A stretch of 62,462 nucleotides of DNA from Falsigemmobacter faecalis (GTDB lineage Bacteria > Pseudomonadota > Alphaproteobacteria > Rhodobacterales > Rhodobacteraceae). The translations under genes and the position numbers were made by a program. The stretch spans positions 1-62,462 of the forward strand of contig NZ_RRAZ01000022.1 of assembly GCF_003863335.1 (NCBI RefSeq). The letters run 5' to 3'. Shown piece by piece: positions 36,173 to 45,998 of the stretch (positions are counted from its first letter, which is position 1; each line of letters opens with the position of its first letter). The notes under the pieces were generated by a model. That model was not told the origin of the DNA. It searched no databases and worked only from the letters and a program-made list of their open reading frames with translations.

Positions 36173-37012
36173 ATGGCGGCTCTCGATGGCCTGCCCCCGC
36201 TGCGCGAGGTGATTGCCACGCATGAGTTGGTGGCGAAGAAACAACTTGGGCAGAACTTCCTGCTCGACCTGAACCTGACGGCAAGGATCGCCCGCGCGGC
36301 CGGCGATCTGAAGGGTTGTGACGTGCTGGAAGTGGGCCCCGGCCCTGGTGGTCTGACCCGTGGTCTGCTGGCCGAGGGGGCGCGCAAGGTGCTGGCGGTG
36401 GAAAAAGATCCCCGCTGCATCCCGGCTCTGGAAGAGATTGCGGCGCATTATCCCGGACGTCTGGATTATATCCTTGGCGACGCGCTTGAGGTTAATGTGC
36501 TGGAGCATCTGCAGGCCCCGGTGCGGATCTGCGCCAACCTGCCCTATAACGTCGGCACCGAGCTTCTGGTGCGCTGGCTGACCCCGAAGGTCTGGCCGCC
36601 GTTCTGGCAGAGCCTGACCCTGATGTTCCAGCGCGAAGTGGCCGAACGGATCGTGGCGAAGCCCGGCTCGAGCCATTACGGCCGTCTGGCGATTCTGGCG
36701 CAGTGGCGCACCGATGCGCGCATTGTGCTGTCGCTGCCGCCTGAGGCCTTTTCGCCGCCGCCCAAGGTGCATTCGGCCGTGGTGCATCTGACCGCGCTGC
36801 CGGAGCCGCGTTTTCCGGCCGATCCGAAGGTGCTGGAGCGGGTGACCGCCGTGGCCTTTAACCAACGCCGCAAGATGCTGCGCTCGGCGCTGAAGAGCAT
36901 TGGGCCGGATATTGAGGACCGGCTGCGTGCGGCGGGGATTGAGCCCACGAAGCGCGCCGAGGAGATCCCGCTGGAGGGCTTTTGCGCCCTTGCCCGCGAA
37001 ATGGCCAAATGA
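36173..37012 (+). CDS. rsmA: 16S rRNA dimethyladenosine transferase
   Basis: KsgA/RsmA dimethylates two adjacent adenosines at the end of 16S helix 45 during 30S maturation. The 279-residue protein has [14 protein letters not shown], the SAM site [14 protein letters not shown] and the catalytic NLPYNV motif. It is the last gene of the lptFGD-surA-pdxA-rsmA unit and is followed by a strong terminator. A GGAAAGGATA ribosome site precedes the ATG. Confidence 0.96.
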   Translation: MAALDGLPPLREVIATHELVAKKQLGQNFLLDLNLTARIARAAGDLKGCDVLEVGPGPGGLTRGLLAEGARKVLAVEKDPRCIPALEEIAAHYPGRLDYILGDALEVNVLEHLQAPVRICANLPYNVGTELLVRWLTPKVWPPFWQSLTLMFQREVAERIVAKPGSSHYGRLAILAQWRTDARIVLSLPPEAFSPPPKVHSAVVHLTALPEPRFPADPKVLERVTAVAFNQRRKMLRSALKSIGPDIEDRLRAAGIEPTKRAEEIPLEGFCALAREMAK

Positions 37013-37016
37013 GAGT

Positions 37017-37045
37017 AACCCCCGCTGCGGCGGGGGTTTTTATTT
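37017..37045 (+). terminator. Terminator of the lptF-rsmA operon
   Basis: AACCCCCGC pairs with GCGGGGGTT around a 4-nt loop and is followed by TTTTTATTT, 5 bp past the rsmA stop. Confidence 0.9.
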
Positions 37046-37083
37046 GGATTTTGCGCGGGCGGGCGGCCGGGGCGGCGCTTTGC

Positions 37084-37132
37084 GCCGCGGCCTCCGGCGG
37101 GAGTATTTTGAAAAAGCCAAAGCCGGGGGGCT
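37084..37132. repeat. Dispersed intergenic repeat (GAGTATTT...AAAAGCCAAAG type), copy 1
   Basis: This segment contains GAGTATTTTGAAAAAGCCAA followed by a G-rich tail ending GCTGCGCC. The same order (GAGTATTTGAGAAAAGCCAA, then G-rich, then GCGCGGCGCGC) occurs on the minus strand at 55455-55500. Confidence 0.5.
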
Positions 37133-37176
37133 GCGCCTTTTCAGAGGCGTTGCGGCGGATATGGGGGGCGGTTTGC

Positions 37177-37210
37177 GGGACTGCAAAAAGCCCGGGCTTT
37201 TGGGCTCGGG
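37177..37210 (-). terminator. Terminator of the tRNA-Met genes
   Basis: On the minus strand AGCCC pairs with GGGCT and a five-T run follows, within the 16-bp palindrome AAAAGCCCGGGCTTTT (37186-37201). It lies about 35 bp past the tRNA 3' end. Confidence 0.6.
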
Positions 37211-37234
37211 CTGCTGTCGGCAAAGGGGGAAGGA

Positions 37235-37311
37235 TGGTGGCGGGGGGGGGACTCGAACCCCCGACCCCATGATTATGAGTCATGTGCTCTAACCAACTGA
37301 GCTACCCAGCC
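37235..37311 (-). tRNA. tRNA-Met (CAT), elongator, copy 1
   Basis: A 77-nt cloverleaf with encoded CCA. The anticodon stem-loop is CATGA-CTCATAA-TCATG, giving CAT; the T-arm has TTCGAGT closed by five G-C pairs; the D-arm is TAGCTCAGTTGGTTAGAGC. The acceptor is GGCTGGG against CCCCGCC, with a T4/C69 mismatch. There is no initiator-type C1-A72 mismatch, so it is the elongator or tRNA-Ile2 type; tRNA-Ile2 is less likely. Confidence 0.92.
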
Positions 37312-37403
37312 ACTTGCCTGCTTCCTAGCGGTCGCAGGCGAGACCTTCAAGCGGAAAATCCGCACCACATCTTTTGGTTATTCAGGTTGCCCCGAAGAAG
37401 ATG

Positions 37404-37480
37404 TGGTGGCGAGGGGGGGACTCGAACCCCCGACCCCATGATTATGAGTCATGTGCTCTAACCAACTGAGCTACCTAGCC
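37404..37480 (-). tRNA. tRNA-Met (CAT), elongator, copy 2
   Basis: A 77-nt near-duplicate of copy 1, 92 bp upstream of it on the minus strand, with encoded CCA. Relative to copy 1, acceptor pair 5:68 is A-T instead of G-C, so both sides changed together; the T4/C69 mismatch is retained. Anticodon, D and T arms are the same. Confidence 0.92.
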
Positions 37481-37581
37481 GATGGGCGCTTTCTAGCTTC
37501 AGGAGGTGAGAGCCACAAGAGGAAAAAGCGACCATTTTCCAAGCACCTGCAGTTTTTTCTGTCGCAGCACATGCGCGGGGT

Positions 37582-37624
37582 AAAAATGAAACCACCGGCA
37601 GGGGGCGGCCCTGCCGGTGGTTTC
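37582..37624 (-). terminator. Terminator of fabD
   Basis: A 16-bp perfect stem (GAAACCACCGGCAGGG and its complement, 5-nt loop) lies about 18 bp past the fabD stop and runs into ATTTTTA on the minus strand. Confidence 0.88.
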
Positions 37625-37642
37625 TGCCGGATGTGGGAGCGA

Positions 37643-38569
37643 TCAGCCGCGCAGGGTGGCGAGATCGTCCGGAGTGCCGAAATTGCGCTGTGCGCTCTCT
37701 TTTGAGATGCGTTTGACCATGCCGGAGAGTGCCTTGCCGGCGCCGATTTCCCAGAATTCGGTGACGCCCTGAGCGGCCATCCAGAGGACGGATTCGCGCC
37801 AGCGCACCGAGCCGGTCACCTGCTCGATCAGGAGCTGGCGGATCAGGTCGGGGTCGGTCACGGCCTCGGCGCGGACGTTGGCGACCAGCGGCACTTTCGG
37901 GGCCTTGATGGTGACGCCTGCAAGGGCCTCGGCCATTTTATCGGCGGCGGGCTGCATCAGCGCGCAGTGGAAAGGCGCCGAGACCGGCAGCAGCATCGCG
38001 CGTTTGACGCCCTTTGCTTTTGCGATCTCCACCGCGCGTTCGATCGCGGCTTTATGGCCGGATATCACCACCTGCGAGGGATCGTTGTCATTGGCGGCCT
38101 GGGCCACTTCGCCCTGAGCGGCCTCAGAGGCGATCTCGGTGGCAAGGGCGAAGTCAGCGCCGAGAAGGGCGGCCATGGCGCCGACGCCGACCGGGACGGC
38201 AGCCTGCATGGCCTCACCGCGCAGGCGCAGCAGGCGGGCGGTGTCGGAGAGGCTGAGCGCCCCGGCGGCGGCCAGCGCCGAATATTCGCCAAGGCTGTGG
38301 CCTGCGACGAAGGCCGCATCGGTGATGCTGACGCCTTCTGTTTCCATGGCACGCAGGGCGGCCAGAGAGGTGGCCATCAGCGCGGGCTGGGCATTGGCGG
38401 TGAGCGTCAGGACCTCCTGCTCGCCCTCCCAGATCAGCGCGGAGAGCTTTTGCCCGAGCGCCTCATCGACCTCGTCGAAGACGGCTTTCGCGGCGGGATA
38501 AGCCTCAGCCAGGGCTTTGCCCATGCCGATGCTTTGGGCGCCCTGCCCCGGAAAAATGAATGCTTTCAT
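37643..38569 (-). CDS. fabD: Malonyl-CoA-acyl carrier protein transacylase
   Basis: Loads malonate onto acyl carrier protein for fatty acid synthesis. The 308-residue protein has FPGQGAQSIGMGKALA, the nucleophile motif GHSLGEYSAL (Ser about residue 93) and the catalytic His in VSAPFHCALM (about 200). Start is ATG 38569; a GTG at 38578 overlapping the upstream stop as GTGA would add three residues. It follows the DUF1330 gene directly. fabG and acpP, its usual neighbours, are not here. Confidence 0.95.
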   Translation of the reverse strand: MKAFIFPGQGAQSIGMGKALAEAYPAAKAVFDEVDEALGQKLSALIWEGEQEVLTLTANAQPALMATSLAALRAMETEGVSITDAAFVAGHSLGEYSALAAAGALSLSDTARLLRLRGEAMQAAVPVGVGAMAALLGADFALATEIASEAAQGEVAQAANDNDPSQVVISGHKAAIERAVEIAKAKGVKRAMLLPVSAPFHCALMQPAADKMAEALAGVTIKAPKVPLVANVRAEAVTDPDLIRQLLIEQVTGSVRWRESVLWMAAQGVTEFWEIGAGKALSGMVKRISKESAQRNFGTPDDLATLRG

Positions 38570-38574
38570 GGGTT

Positions 38575-38865
38575 TCACTCTGCAAGTTCAACCACGACCA
38601 GATCGCGCTCTGAGGCGCCCCGGGCATGATTGAGTGCTTCCTGATATTCGGGTGAATGGTAGCAGGCCACCGCCGCATCGAGCGAGGGGAACTGCGCCAC
38701 CACATTGCGCGGCCGATCCCGGCCTTCGAGCTGGTGATAGCGACCAGCCCGGGCCAGGAATTTGCCCCCGTGAAGCGCAATCGCAGGACCCGCGAGGGCG
38801 GCATACTTCGAGTAAGCTTCCGTATCGGTCACTTCGACATGTGCAATCCAGAGGGCTGCCGGCAT
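38575..38865 (-). CDS. DUF1330 family protein
   Basis: A 96-residue ferredoxin-like alpha/beta-barrel protein: MPAALWIAHVEVTDTEAYSK, GGKFLARAGRYHQLEG, RNVVAQFPSLDAAVACYHSP, YQEALNHARGASERDLVVVE are all DUF1330 features. Function is unknown. It begins 1 bp after the alaS stop and ends overlapping the possible GTG start of fabD, so it sits inside an alaS-DUF1330-fabD transcript. Confidence 0.88.
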   Translation of the reverse strand: MPAALWIAHVEVTDTEAYSKYAALAGPAIALHGGKFLARAGRYHQLEGRDRPRNVVAQFPSLDAAVACYHSPEYQEALNHARGASERDLVVVELAE

Positions 38866-38866
38866 G

Positions 38867-41518
38867 TTACACCTTTGCGAGAATGGCCTCGGCTGCGGCA
38901 ATCGCAGCTTCGGCGTTGTCAGCACTGGCCCCACCGGCCTGCGCCATATCCGGACGGCCACCGCCGCCTTTGCCACCAAGCGCCTCAGCCGCTGCCTTCA
39001 CCAGCGTCACAGCCGAAAGACGTTCTGTCAGATCGGCGGTCACACCTGCAGCCACAGCCGCTTTGCCGCCCGCATCCGCGATCAGCAGCACCGCGCCCGA
39101 GCCGAGGCGGGTCTTGGCTTCATCGATCAGCGCCGGAAGGTCTTTGCCCGAAACACCCGAGAGGGTCTGAGCGAGGAACTTCACGCCATTGATCTCTTTG
39201 GCTTCCGGGCCATTGCCCGAGCCGCCGCCCATGGCGAGTTCGCGGCGCAGCTGCGCCACTTCGTTCTGCAGCGCCCGGCGCTCATCCGAGAGAGCTTTGA
39301 CACGCTCAGCCAGCTCTGCTGCCGGGGCTTTCAGAACGGCAGCGGCTTCCGTCAGACGGGCTGCCTGCTCGCGCAGATAGTCGAGGGCGGCCTGACCGGT
39401 CAGCGCCTCAAAGCGGCGCACGCCGGCCGAAGAGGCCGAATCGCCCAGAGCCACGAAAGCGCCGATATCGCCGGTGCGGGTGACATGGGTGCCGCCGCAG
39501 AGCTCAAGGCTGTAGGTCGCAGCATCCGCGCCCTTGCCCGAGCCCTCTTTGCGGCCCATCGAGACCACGCGGACCTCGTCGCCGTATTTCTCACCAAAGA
39601 GCGCCTGAGCCCCGATGGCGCGCGCGTCGTCCGGCGTCATGATACGGGTCTCAACCGGGGTGTTTTGGCGGATATAGGCGTTCACCTCGGCCTCAACGGC
39701 GGAGAGTTCCTCTGCGCTCAGGGCCTTGGCATGGCTGAAGTCAAAGCGCAGGCGGTCTTCGGCGTTCAGCGAGCCCTTCTGCGCGACGTGATCGCCAAGC
39801 GCGAGGCGCAGGGCTTCGTGCAGCAGGTGGGTGGCCGAATGGTTGGCGCGAATGGCCGAACGGCGGGCGTGACCGACGGTCAGGGTGACGCCCTGCCCGC
39901 GCTCAAGACGGCCCTCGGTGACTTCGGCAACATGGATGAAGACGCCGGCCGATTTTTTGGTCTCGGTGATGCGGGCCACACCCGTCGCCGAACGGATCTC
40001 ACCGGTGTCACCGACCTGACCGCCCGATTCCCCATAGAAAGGGGTCTGGTTGACGATGATCTGGACCTTGCCGTCAGCCGAGGTCACTTCCGCACCCTCG
40101 CTGACCAGGGCGGTGATCTGCGCCTCAGCGGTCTCGGTGTCATAGCCGAGGAATTCGGTGGTGCCGTTTTTCTCAGCCAGCTCGAACCAGATGGCGGCGT
40201 CCTTGGCCTCACCGGTGCCCGACCAGGCGGCGCGGGCTTTGGCTTTCTGCTCGGCCATGGCCGAATCAAAGCCTGCGGTTTCCACCGCACGGCCCTTTTC
40301 GCGCAGAGCGTCTTCCGTCAGATCGAGCGGGAAGCCAAACGTGTCGTAGAGTTTAAAGGCGGTGGCGCCAGGCAGCGGTGCGCCCTCGTCCAGACCCTCA
40401 AGCTCTGCGTCCAGCAACTTCAGACCGCGATCAAGGGTCTGTTTGAAGCGGGTTTCCTCCAGCTTCAGCGATTCCTCGATCAGCGCCTGGGCGCGGCCCA
40501 GCTCGGGATAAGCACCGCCCATTTCGCGCACCAGCGCCGGCACCAGCTTATACATCACCGGGTCTTTCGCCCCGAGGATATGGGCGTGGCGCATGGCGCG
40601 GCGCATGATACGGCGCAGCACATAACCACGGCCTTCGTTCGAGGGCATGACGCCATCGGCCAGCAGGAAAGAGGTCGAGCGCAGGTGGTCCGCGATCACG
40701 CGGTGGTGCACATTGCCCTGATCGACATCGCCATTGGTGACATTGGCCGAAGCCTCAATCAGCGCGCGCATGAGGTCAGTGTCGTAGTTGTCGTGCTTGC
40801 CCTGCAGCAGCGCGCCGATCCGCTCCAGCCCCATGCCGGTGTCGATCGACTGCATCTCCAGATCAATCATCGAGCCGTCTTCAAACTGCTCATTTTGCAT
40901 GAAGACGTTGTTCCAGATCTCGATGAACCGGTCGCCGTCTTCATCCGGGCTGCCCGGAGGGCCGCCGGGGATATGCTCGCCGTGGTCAAAGAAGATCTCG
41001 GTGCAGGGGCCGCAGGGACCGGTCGGCCCCATCTGCCAGAAGTTATCCTTGGTCGCGATGCGGATGATGCGGTCATCCGACAGGCCAGCGACCTTTTTCC
41101 AGATCTTCGCCGCTTCGTCATCGGTGTGATAGACCGTGACCAGCAGCTTATCCTTCGGGATATCGAAGTCTTTGGTCAGCAGTTCCCAGGCGAAATTGAT
41201 CGCGCCCTCTTTGAAGTAATCGCCAAAGGAGAAGTTCCCCAGCATTTCAAAGAAGGTGTGGTGACGCGCGGTATAGCCGACGTTGTCGAGGTCATTGTGT
41301 TTGCCGCCCGCGCGCACACATTTCTGCGCCGAGGTGGCCCGCACATAGTCGCGTTTCTCAACACCGGTGAAGCAGTTCTTAAACTGCACCATACCGGAGT
41401 TGGTGAACATCAGCGTCGGGTCATTGCGCGGAACCAGCGGTGAGGACGGCACAACCTGGTGCCCGTTACGCGCGAAGAAATCAAGAAAGGTGGAACGGAT
41501 ATCGTTCAGCGAGGGCAT
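38867..41518 (-). CDS. alaS: Alanyl-tRNA synthetase
   Basis: Charges tRNA-Ala. The 883-residue protein has the class II catalytic core ([22 protein letters not shown] start; [14 protein letters not shown]), the tRNA-recognition domain, the editing domain with the zinc/editing motif [12 protein letters not shown], and the C-terminal oligomerisation domain with a Gly-rich run. ATG 41518 follows AGGAGG by 10 bp; the ATG at 41539 lies inside the upstream palindrome. recA lies 92 bp upstream on the same strand. Confidence 0.97.
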   Translation of the reverse strand: MPSLNDIRSTFLDFFARNGHQVVPSSPLVPRNDPTLMFTNSGMVQFKNCFTGVEKRDYVRATSAQKCVRAGGKHNDLDNVGYTARHHTFFEMLGNFSFGDYFKEGAINFAWELLTKDFDIPKDKLLVTVYHTDDEAAKIWKKVAGLSDDRIIRIATKDNFWQMGPTGPCGPCTEIFFDHGEHIPGGPPGSPDEDGDRFIEIWNNVFMQNEQFEDGSMIDLEMQSIDTGMGLERIGALLQGKHDNYDTDLMRALIEASANVTNGDVDQGNVHHRVIADHLRSTSFLLADGVMPSNEGRGYVLRRIMRRAMRHAHILGAKDPVMYKLVPALVREMGGAYPELGRAQALIEESLKLEETRFKQTLDRGLKLLDAELEGLDEGAPLPGATAFKLYDTFGFPLDLTEDALREKGRAVETAGFDSAMAEQKAKARAAWSGTGEAKDAAIWFELAEKNGTTEFLGYDTETAEAQITALVSEGAEVTSADGKVQIIVNQTPFYGESGGQVGDTGEIRSATGVARITETKKSAGVFIHVAEVTEGRLERGQGVTLTVGHARRSAIRANHSATHLLHEALRLALGDHVAQKGSLNAEDRLRFDFSHAKALSAEELSAVEAEVNAYIRQNTPVETRIMTPDDARAIGAQALFGEKYGDEVRVVSMGRKEGSGKGADAATYSLELCGGTHVTRTGDIGAFVALGDSASSAGVRRFEALTGQAALDYLREQAARLTEAAAVLKAPAAELAERVKALSDERRALQNEVAQLRRELAMGGGSGNGPEAKEINGVKFLAQTLSGVSGKDLPALIDEAKTRLGSGAVLLIADAGGKAAVAAGVTADLTERLSAVTLVKAAAEALGGKGGGGRPDMAQAGGASADNAEAAIAAAEAILAKV

Positions 41519-41534
41519 TTGGGCGGGGCCTCCT

Positions 41535-41548
41535 GGCAAGTACTTGCC
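41535..41548. promoter_or_regulatory. 14-bp palindrome in the alaS leader
   Basis: GGCAAGTACTTGCC is perfectly self-complementary and abuts the AGGAGG ribosome site of alaS (41529-41534). Escherichia coli AlaRS is known to repress its own promoter through a palindrome; an equivalent role here is only a suggestion. Confidence 0.4.
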
Positions 41549-41562
41549 CCCCGTTTAACGCT

Positions 41563-41602
41563 GGCTGCGGGGGCTGTCCACTGTGACAACCCCCGCAACC
41601 GT
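41563..41602 (-). terminator. Hairpin between recA and alaS
   Basis: On the minus strand about 15 bp (GGTTGCGGGGGTTGTC against GGACAGCCCCCGCAGCC) pair with one or two non-standard pairs. It lies a few bases past the recA stop. There is only a weak T content after it, so it may reduce rather than stop read-through into alaS. Confidence 0.5.
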
Positions 41603-41610
41603 TTTCAGGC

Positions 41611-42675
41611 TTATTCCGTGAGGTCTTCTTCCGTCGGCGGCACCGAGAAATCGAGACCATTGGCCGAGCGGATCTTCCCCTCAACATCGGCAGCAACCGA
41701 GGGGTTCGAGCGCAGGAAGTTCTTTGCGTTCTCACGACCCTGGCCAATACGCTCATCGCCATAGCTGTACCAGGAGCCGGATTTCTCAATCACGCCCGCT
41801 TTGACACCCAGATCCAGCAGTTCCCCGGTTTTCGAGATGCCTTCGCCATACATGATGTCGAATTCAACCTCCCGGAAAGGCGGCGCCACCTTGTTCTTCA
41901 CCACTTTCACGCGGGTCGAGTTGCCGACGACTTCATCGCGGTCCTTGATCGCACCGGTGCGGCGGATATCCAGACGAACAGAGGCGTAGAACTTCAGCGC
42001 ATTGCCGCCCGTCGTGGTCTCGGGGTTGCCGAACATCACGCCGATTTTCATACGGATCTGGTTGATAAAGATCACCATGCAGTTCGACTTACCGATCGAG
42101 CCGGTCAGTTTGCGCATTGCCTGGCTCATCAGACGGGCCTGGCTGCCCATCTGCATATCGCCCATATCACCCTCAATCTCCGACTTCGGGGTCAGCGCCG
42201 CCACCGAGTCCACGATCACCAGGCTCACCGCGCCCGAGCGCACCAGGGTGTCGACGATTTCAAGCGCCTGCTCACCGGTGTCGGGCTGCGAGATCAGGAG
42301 TTCATTCAGATCGACGCCCAGCTTTTTGGCATAGCCCGGATCGAGCGCATGTTCGGCGTCAACAAAGGCAACCACGCCGCCTTTTTTCTGCTCTTCCGCC
42401 GCCACATGCAGCGTCAGAGTGGTCTTACCCGAGCTTTCCGGCCCGTAAATCTCAATGATACGGCCCTTCGGCAGACCGCCAATCCCAAGCGCGATATCAA
42501 GGCCCAGCGAACCCGTCGACGTCGCCTCGATCTGCGCCACAGGATTATTGGTCCCAAGCTTCATGATCGAGCCCTTGCCGAACTGTCGCTCAATCTGCGC
42601 CAGTGCGCTTTCCAGTGCCTTGCTCTTGTCCATGTCCCGTTTCCCGCCGAAGTCCAGAAGGGCTGCGCCCGCCAT
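41611..42675 (-). CDS. recA: Recombinase RecA
   Basis: Central strand-exchange protein and LexA co-protease. The 354-residue protein has the alphaproteobacterial start [20 protein letters not shown], Walker [11 protein letters not shown], loop L1/L2 region with [20 protein letters not shown] and an acidic C-terminus (EEDLTE). The second of two adjacent ATGs (42675) was chosen because GGGGAAG then has correct spacing. An SOS-box-like site lies 50 bp upstream. cckA lies just beyond the divergent sulfotransferase gene. Confidence 0.97.
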   Translation of the reverse strand: MAGAALLDFGGKRDMDKSKALESALAQIERQFGKGSIMKLGTNNPVAQIEATSTGSLGLDIALGIGGLPKGRIIEIYGPESSGKTTLTLHVAAEEQKKGGVVAFVDAEHALDPGYAKKLGVDLNELLISQPDTGEQALEIVDTLVRSGAVSLVIVDSVAALTPKSEIEGDMGDMQMGSQARLMSQAMRKLTGSIGKSNCMVIFINQIRMKIGVMFGNPETTTGGNALKFYASVRLDIRRTGAIKDRDEVVGNSTRVKVVKNKVAPPFREVEFDIMYGEGISKTGELLDLGVKAGVIEKSGSWYSYGDERIGQGRENAKNFLRSNPSVAADVEGKIRSANGLDFSVPPTEEDLTE

Positions 42676-42724
42676 CATACTTCCCCTTATCCCACAGGCG
42701 CCCCAACACGGCAATCACCCGTTT

Positions 42725-42739
42725 GTTTCACTTTTGTTC
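42725..42739 (-). promoter_or_regulatory. Degenerate SOS box upstream of recA
   Basis: On the plus strand GTTT-N7-GTTC, one mismatch from the alphaproteobacterial LexA operator GTTC-N7-GTTC, 50 bp before the recA start. Degenerate boxes at recA are normal in this group. Confidence 0.55.
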
Positions 42740-42903
42740 GCATGAAATTGGGGGCGTAACAAGAACATTCAAGATGCCCCGGGCCGGATGTTGCCAATAA
42801 TTGCTTAATGAAGCCTTACTGCCGCAGGGCGGACACGCAGGGGCCGCAATCTCTCCGCTTTCCCTGTGTATCCGGTTGTGCGGCGATCACTGAGGGAGCC
42901 ATC

Positions 42904-43497
42904 ATGCTGATTTTCTGGGACCAGAAACTGGTCTGCCTTGCCACGCCGAAAACCGGCACCACGGCGCTTGCGGCCGCCCTTGAGGCGCGGGCAACGATCT
43001 CGATGCAGCGGCCTCCGGTGGTGAAACATACCACCTCACAGCGCTATCACCGCTTCATTGCGCCCTATCTGCGCGCCGCCTCCGGCGAGGAGTTCACCAC
43101 GGTCGCTCTGATGCGCGAGCCGGTTGACTGGCTGGCAAGCTGGTACCGCTTTCGGCTGCGCGAGGATCTGGAGGGCGGGCCGAATTCCACCAAGGGCCTC
43201 AGCTTTGATGCCTTCGTCCGCGGCTGGTGCAGCGATCCGCAGCCCGAATTCGCCCGTGTGGGCTCTCAGGCACGGTTTCTTGCGCCGCCGGGAAAACCGC
43301 GGGTCGATCAGATCTTTCGCTATGAAGACATGCCGCGCTATGTGGCCTTTCTGGAAGCGCGGCTGAACTGTCGCCTCGATCTTCCAAAACTGAACGTCTC
43401 TCCCCCCGCCGAGGTCACGCTTTCACCTGAGGCGCGCGCTCTGCTGCGCAGCCATATGGCTGCGGATTTCGCGCTTTATGAAAGCCTGTCTTCCTGA
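42904..43497 (+). CDS. Sulfotransferase family protein
   Basis: A 197-residue protein of the PAPS-dependent sulfotransferase fold. The 5'-phosphosulfate loop CLATPKTGTTAL is at residues 11-22, the 3'-phosphate Arg/Ser region is in LMREPVDWLASWYRFRLRED (about 70-90). A RYEDMPRY segment matches the late part of the domain. Substrate is unknown, possibly a cell-surface glycan. ATG 42904 has GAGGGAG 8-11 bp upstream. It is convergent with cckA (22-bp overlap) and divergent from recA. Confidence 0.8.
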   Translation: MLIFWDQKLVCLATPKTGTTALAAALEARATISMQRPPVVKHTTSQRYHRFIAPYLRAASGEEFTTVALMREPVDWLASWYRFRLREDLEGGPNSTKGLSFDAFVRGWCSDPQPEFARVGSQARFLAPPGKPRVDQIFRYEDMPRYVAFLEARLNCRLDLPKLNVSPPAEVTLSPEARALLRSHMAADFALYESLSS

Positions 43498-45803
43498 TCC
43501 GACAGCGCCGCACCCACCGCGACGTTCAGATCGGCCAGGGAGAAGGGTTTGGCGAGGAAATTCACCCTGGGCATATCGGCGAGCACATCAAAGAAGGTCT
43601 CCGCCGCATAGCCCGAGATAAAGATCACCGGCACCTCGGGGCGCTGCTCGCGGGCAATGCGGACCCAGGCGGGACCTTCCAGCCCCTGCATGATGACATC
43701 GCTGATGAACAGCCGCACATCCAGCGCAGGATCGCTCAGCAGCTCAAGGGCGTCCTGGCCATCCTCCGCCTCCATCACCGTATAGCCGCGCAGCCGCAGC
43801 GCCCGCGCTGCAAAGGCCCGGACCGGGGCCTCATCTTCCACCAGAAGGATCACCCCTTCGCGCACCAGTGGCAGGCTGGCCTGCGGACGGATCTGCGGCG
43901 TCACCGGAATGTCGATCGTTTCCCGGTCATGGATCGGCAGATAGACGCTGAACTCTGCGCCACCAGAGGCTGCGTTCTGCACGAAAATGAAACCGCCTGA
44001 CTGTTTGACGATGCCGTAGGCGGTCGACAGGCCAAGGCCGGTGCCCTCTCCTGCGGGTTTGGTGGTGAAGAAAGGCTCAAAGATTTTCTCCAGCGCCTGC
44101 GGTGAGATACCCGGGCCCTCGTCTGAAACGGTCAGCACCGCATAGGCCCCCGCCGGAAGGCTGACCTCGCCCATGGGGCGCGCAAACTCAAAGTCAGCCC
44201 GCGCACTGCGGATGCGGATTTCGCCCTCTGCCCGCATGGCGTCGCGGGCATTGACCACGAGGTTCATCAAAACCTGCTCAAGCTGGCGACGATCGGCGCG
44301 GATCAGGGTGGGACCATGCTCATGGCTCACATCAAGGCGGATTTTTTCTCCCACCAGGCGCGACAGAAGCTGCGTCATATCCCGCACAACATCCTGCAGA
44401 TAAAGATATTCCGCATGAAGGGTCTGCTTGCGCGAAAAGGCCAGAAGCTGGCTGACCAGCCCCGCGGCGCGATTGGCATTCTGCCGGATCTGCGACAGAT
44501 CCGCATATTCCGGATCGAGCGCATCATGATTGAGCAGCAACAAGTCACAATGGCCCGAAATCGCCGTCAGCAGATTGTTGAAATCATGCGCGACGCCGCC
44601 CGCAAGCTGGCCAACCAGCTGCATTTTCTGGCTTTGGGTGAACTGCGCCTGCAGCGAGCGTATCTCGGTTGCATCGACCAGAAGCGCCAGCAGACCATTG
44701 CGCGCAGCCTCCCCCCAGGGCCGCAGGGTCAGGCGCACAAAGCTGTCGGGGCTGCTGGCGCGCAACAGGCGCAGCGTCTCTGTTCGGGCGGGCGCACGGT
44801 GGGCGGCCACATCGGCGATCCAGTCGCGCAAAGGCCGACCCGGCCCGTCCAGAAGCGCCGAGGCATTGATCTCTTCGCCCGGCGTCAGCCGCAGCATCTG
44901 CTGCGCCTCGGTATTTGAGGCCAGAATGGTCCCGTCAGAGCCCAGCCGCAGCAGCGCCAGCGGCAGATCTTCGAGGCCCTGCAGCGAAGCGATGGCCGGA
45001 AGGCTGCTGAGCGGCAGAAAATAGATCTCACGCCGCTCAGCCGCGCCATCGACCTCTATCATCACCGCCTGCACCGGCCCGGAGATGGCATTCAGCGCGA
45101 TAATCCCGCCGCTGCCGACCGATGGGCCAGGGATCAGCTCTTCGAGCGTGCGGGGCCGTCCGCCCGTCAGATCACGCAGCGCTTTATTGGCATAAAGCAC
45201 CGCCCCGCTGCGCCCGGCCATCAGCATCGGCAGGCTGATCCCCTCAGAGCCGCGGGCAAGACTGCTGCGCTCAAGAAAAAGATCAAACCGCCACAGAAGC
45301 GCTGAGCGGCGACAGCGGATGACCTGCAGGCGCAGCACTCCGGCGCGGGTCACCACATCCTCGCCCGTCACCCCCTCCGCCAGCGCCCGCGCCGACAGGC
45401 GCCGGATCACCGCAGAAGGATGCGCCGCATAATCGGTCAGCGCCGCGCTGAGCTGCGGGGTGTCGGTAAAGGGATAGCGGCTTCGGGCGGCGGCATTCAG
45501 CCAGATCACCTCGCCGCCCGTGTCGGTCAGAAAAGCGGCAGCGCTGTCAAACTCATAGACCGCGCTGATGCGCCGCAACAGCACCCCCCGGCTAAGGCTG
45601 CGCAGCAGCGCAGAGACCCCCGCCACCAGCCCGCTGAGCAAAAGCCCCGCACCCACCGCCGCCGCCAGCCACGAGAGCGGCAGTTGCATCGCCCCCGCCA
45701 GAAGCCCCAGCACCAAAAGGCCCGCCGCACACAGCAGGGACCAGCGCAGGCCATGGTGCGGCGCCGCAGGCGGCAGCACCGGGGGCGGGGCAGAAGATCG
45801 CAC
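43476..45803 (-). CDS. cckA: Hybrid sensor histidine kinase CckA
   Basis: In alphaproteobacteria CckA feeds phosphate through ChpT to CtrA; in Rhodobacterales this pathway controls motility and gene transfer agents. The 775-residue protein has two membrane segments (about 20-65), PAS-like regions, a HisKA domain with [14 protein letters not shown] (His about 408), an HATPase domain ([28 protein letters not shown]) and a C-terminal receiver with the acceptor Asp in FISDVIM (about 704). GTG 45803 follows AAGGAG by 5 bp and was preferred over ATG 45833, which has no ribosome site. Confidence 0.92.
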   Translation of the reverse strand: MRSSAPPPVLPPAAPHHGLRWSLLCAAGLLVLGLLAGAMQLPLSWLAAAVGAGLLLSGLVAGVSALLRSLSRGVLLRRISAVYEFDSAAAFLTDTGGEVIWLNAAARSRYPFTDTPQLSAALTDYAAHPSAVIRRLSARALAEGVTGEDVVTRAGVLRLQVIRCRRSALLWRFDLFLERSSLARGSEGISLPMLMAGRSGAVLYANKALRDLTGGRPRTLEELIPGPSVGSGGIIALNAISGPVQAVMIEVDGAAERREIYFLPLSSLPAIASLQGLEDLPLALLRLGSDGTILASNTEAQQMLRLTPGEEINASALLDGPGRPLRDWIADVAAHRAPARTETLRLLRASSPDSFVRLTLRPWGEAARNGLLALLVDATEIRSLQAQFTQSQKMQLVGQLAGGVAHDFNNLLTAISGHCDLLLLNHDALDPEYADLSQIRQNANRAAGLVSQLLAFSRKQTLHAEYLYLQDVVRDMTQLLSRLVGEKIRLDVSHEHGPTLIRADRRQLEQVLMNLVVNARDAMRAEGEIRIRSARADFEFARPMGEVSLPAGAYAVLTVSDEGPGISPQALEKIFEPFFTTKPAGEGTGLGLSTAYGIVKQSGGFIFVQNAASGGAEFSVYLPIHDRETIDIPVTPQIRPQASLPLVREGVILLVEDEAPVRAFAARALRLRGYTVMEAEDGQDALELLSDPALDVRLFISDVIMQGLEGPAWVRIAREQRPEVPVIFISGYAAETFFDVLADMPRVNFLAKPFSLADLNVAVGAALSDQEDRLS

Positions 45804-45941
45804 GGCAACTCCTTTCAGAACTGCCGTCAGCATCTCAGCCGCTGGTTAATATGTGCTTAACTCAGTCCGCATTGCGGCTGACGGGCGCGTGACGCGGAGG
45901 AACCGCCACAGCCCTCAGGCCCCCCAGGCCGGAGGCCGGAC

Positions 45942-45979
45942 CGCAAAGCCCGGATCAAAGACGCTGTTCCGGCTTTGCG
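45942..45979. repeat. Inverted repeat between rsmB and cckA
   Basis: CGCAAAGCC (45942-45950) pairs perfectly with GGCTTTGCG (45971-45979) around 20 nt. It lies 20 bp past the rsmB stop; there is no T-run, so it may only stabilise the mRNA end. Confidence 0.4.
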
Positions 45980-45998
45980 ATGATCTCCGCGACCGGGG

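Noticed and set aside
38864-41443. 859-codon plus-strand open frame opposite alaS
   Set aside because: Shadow of alaS for the same reasons.
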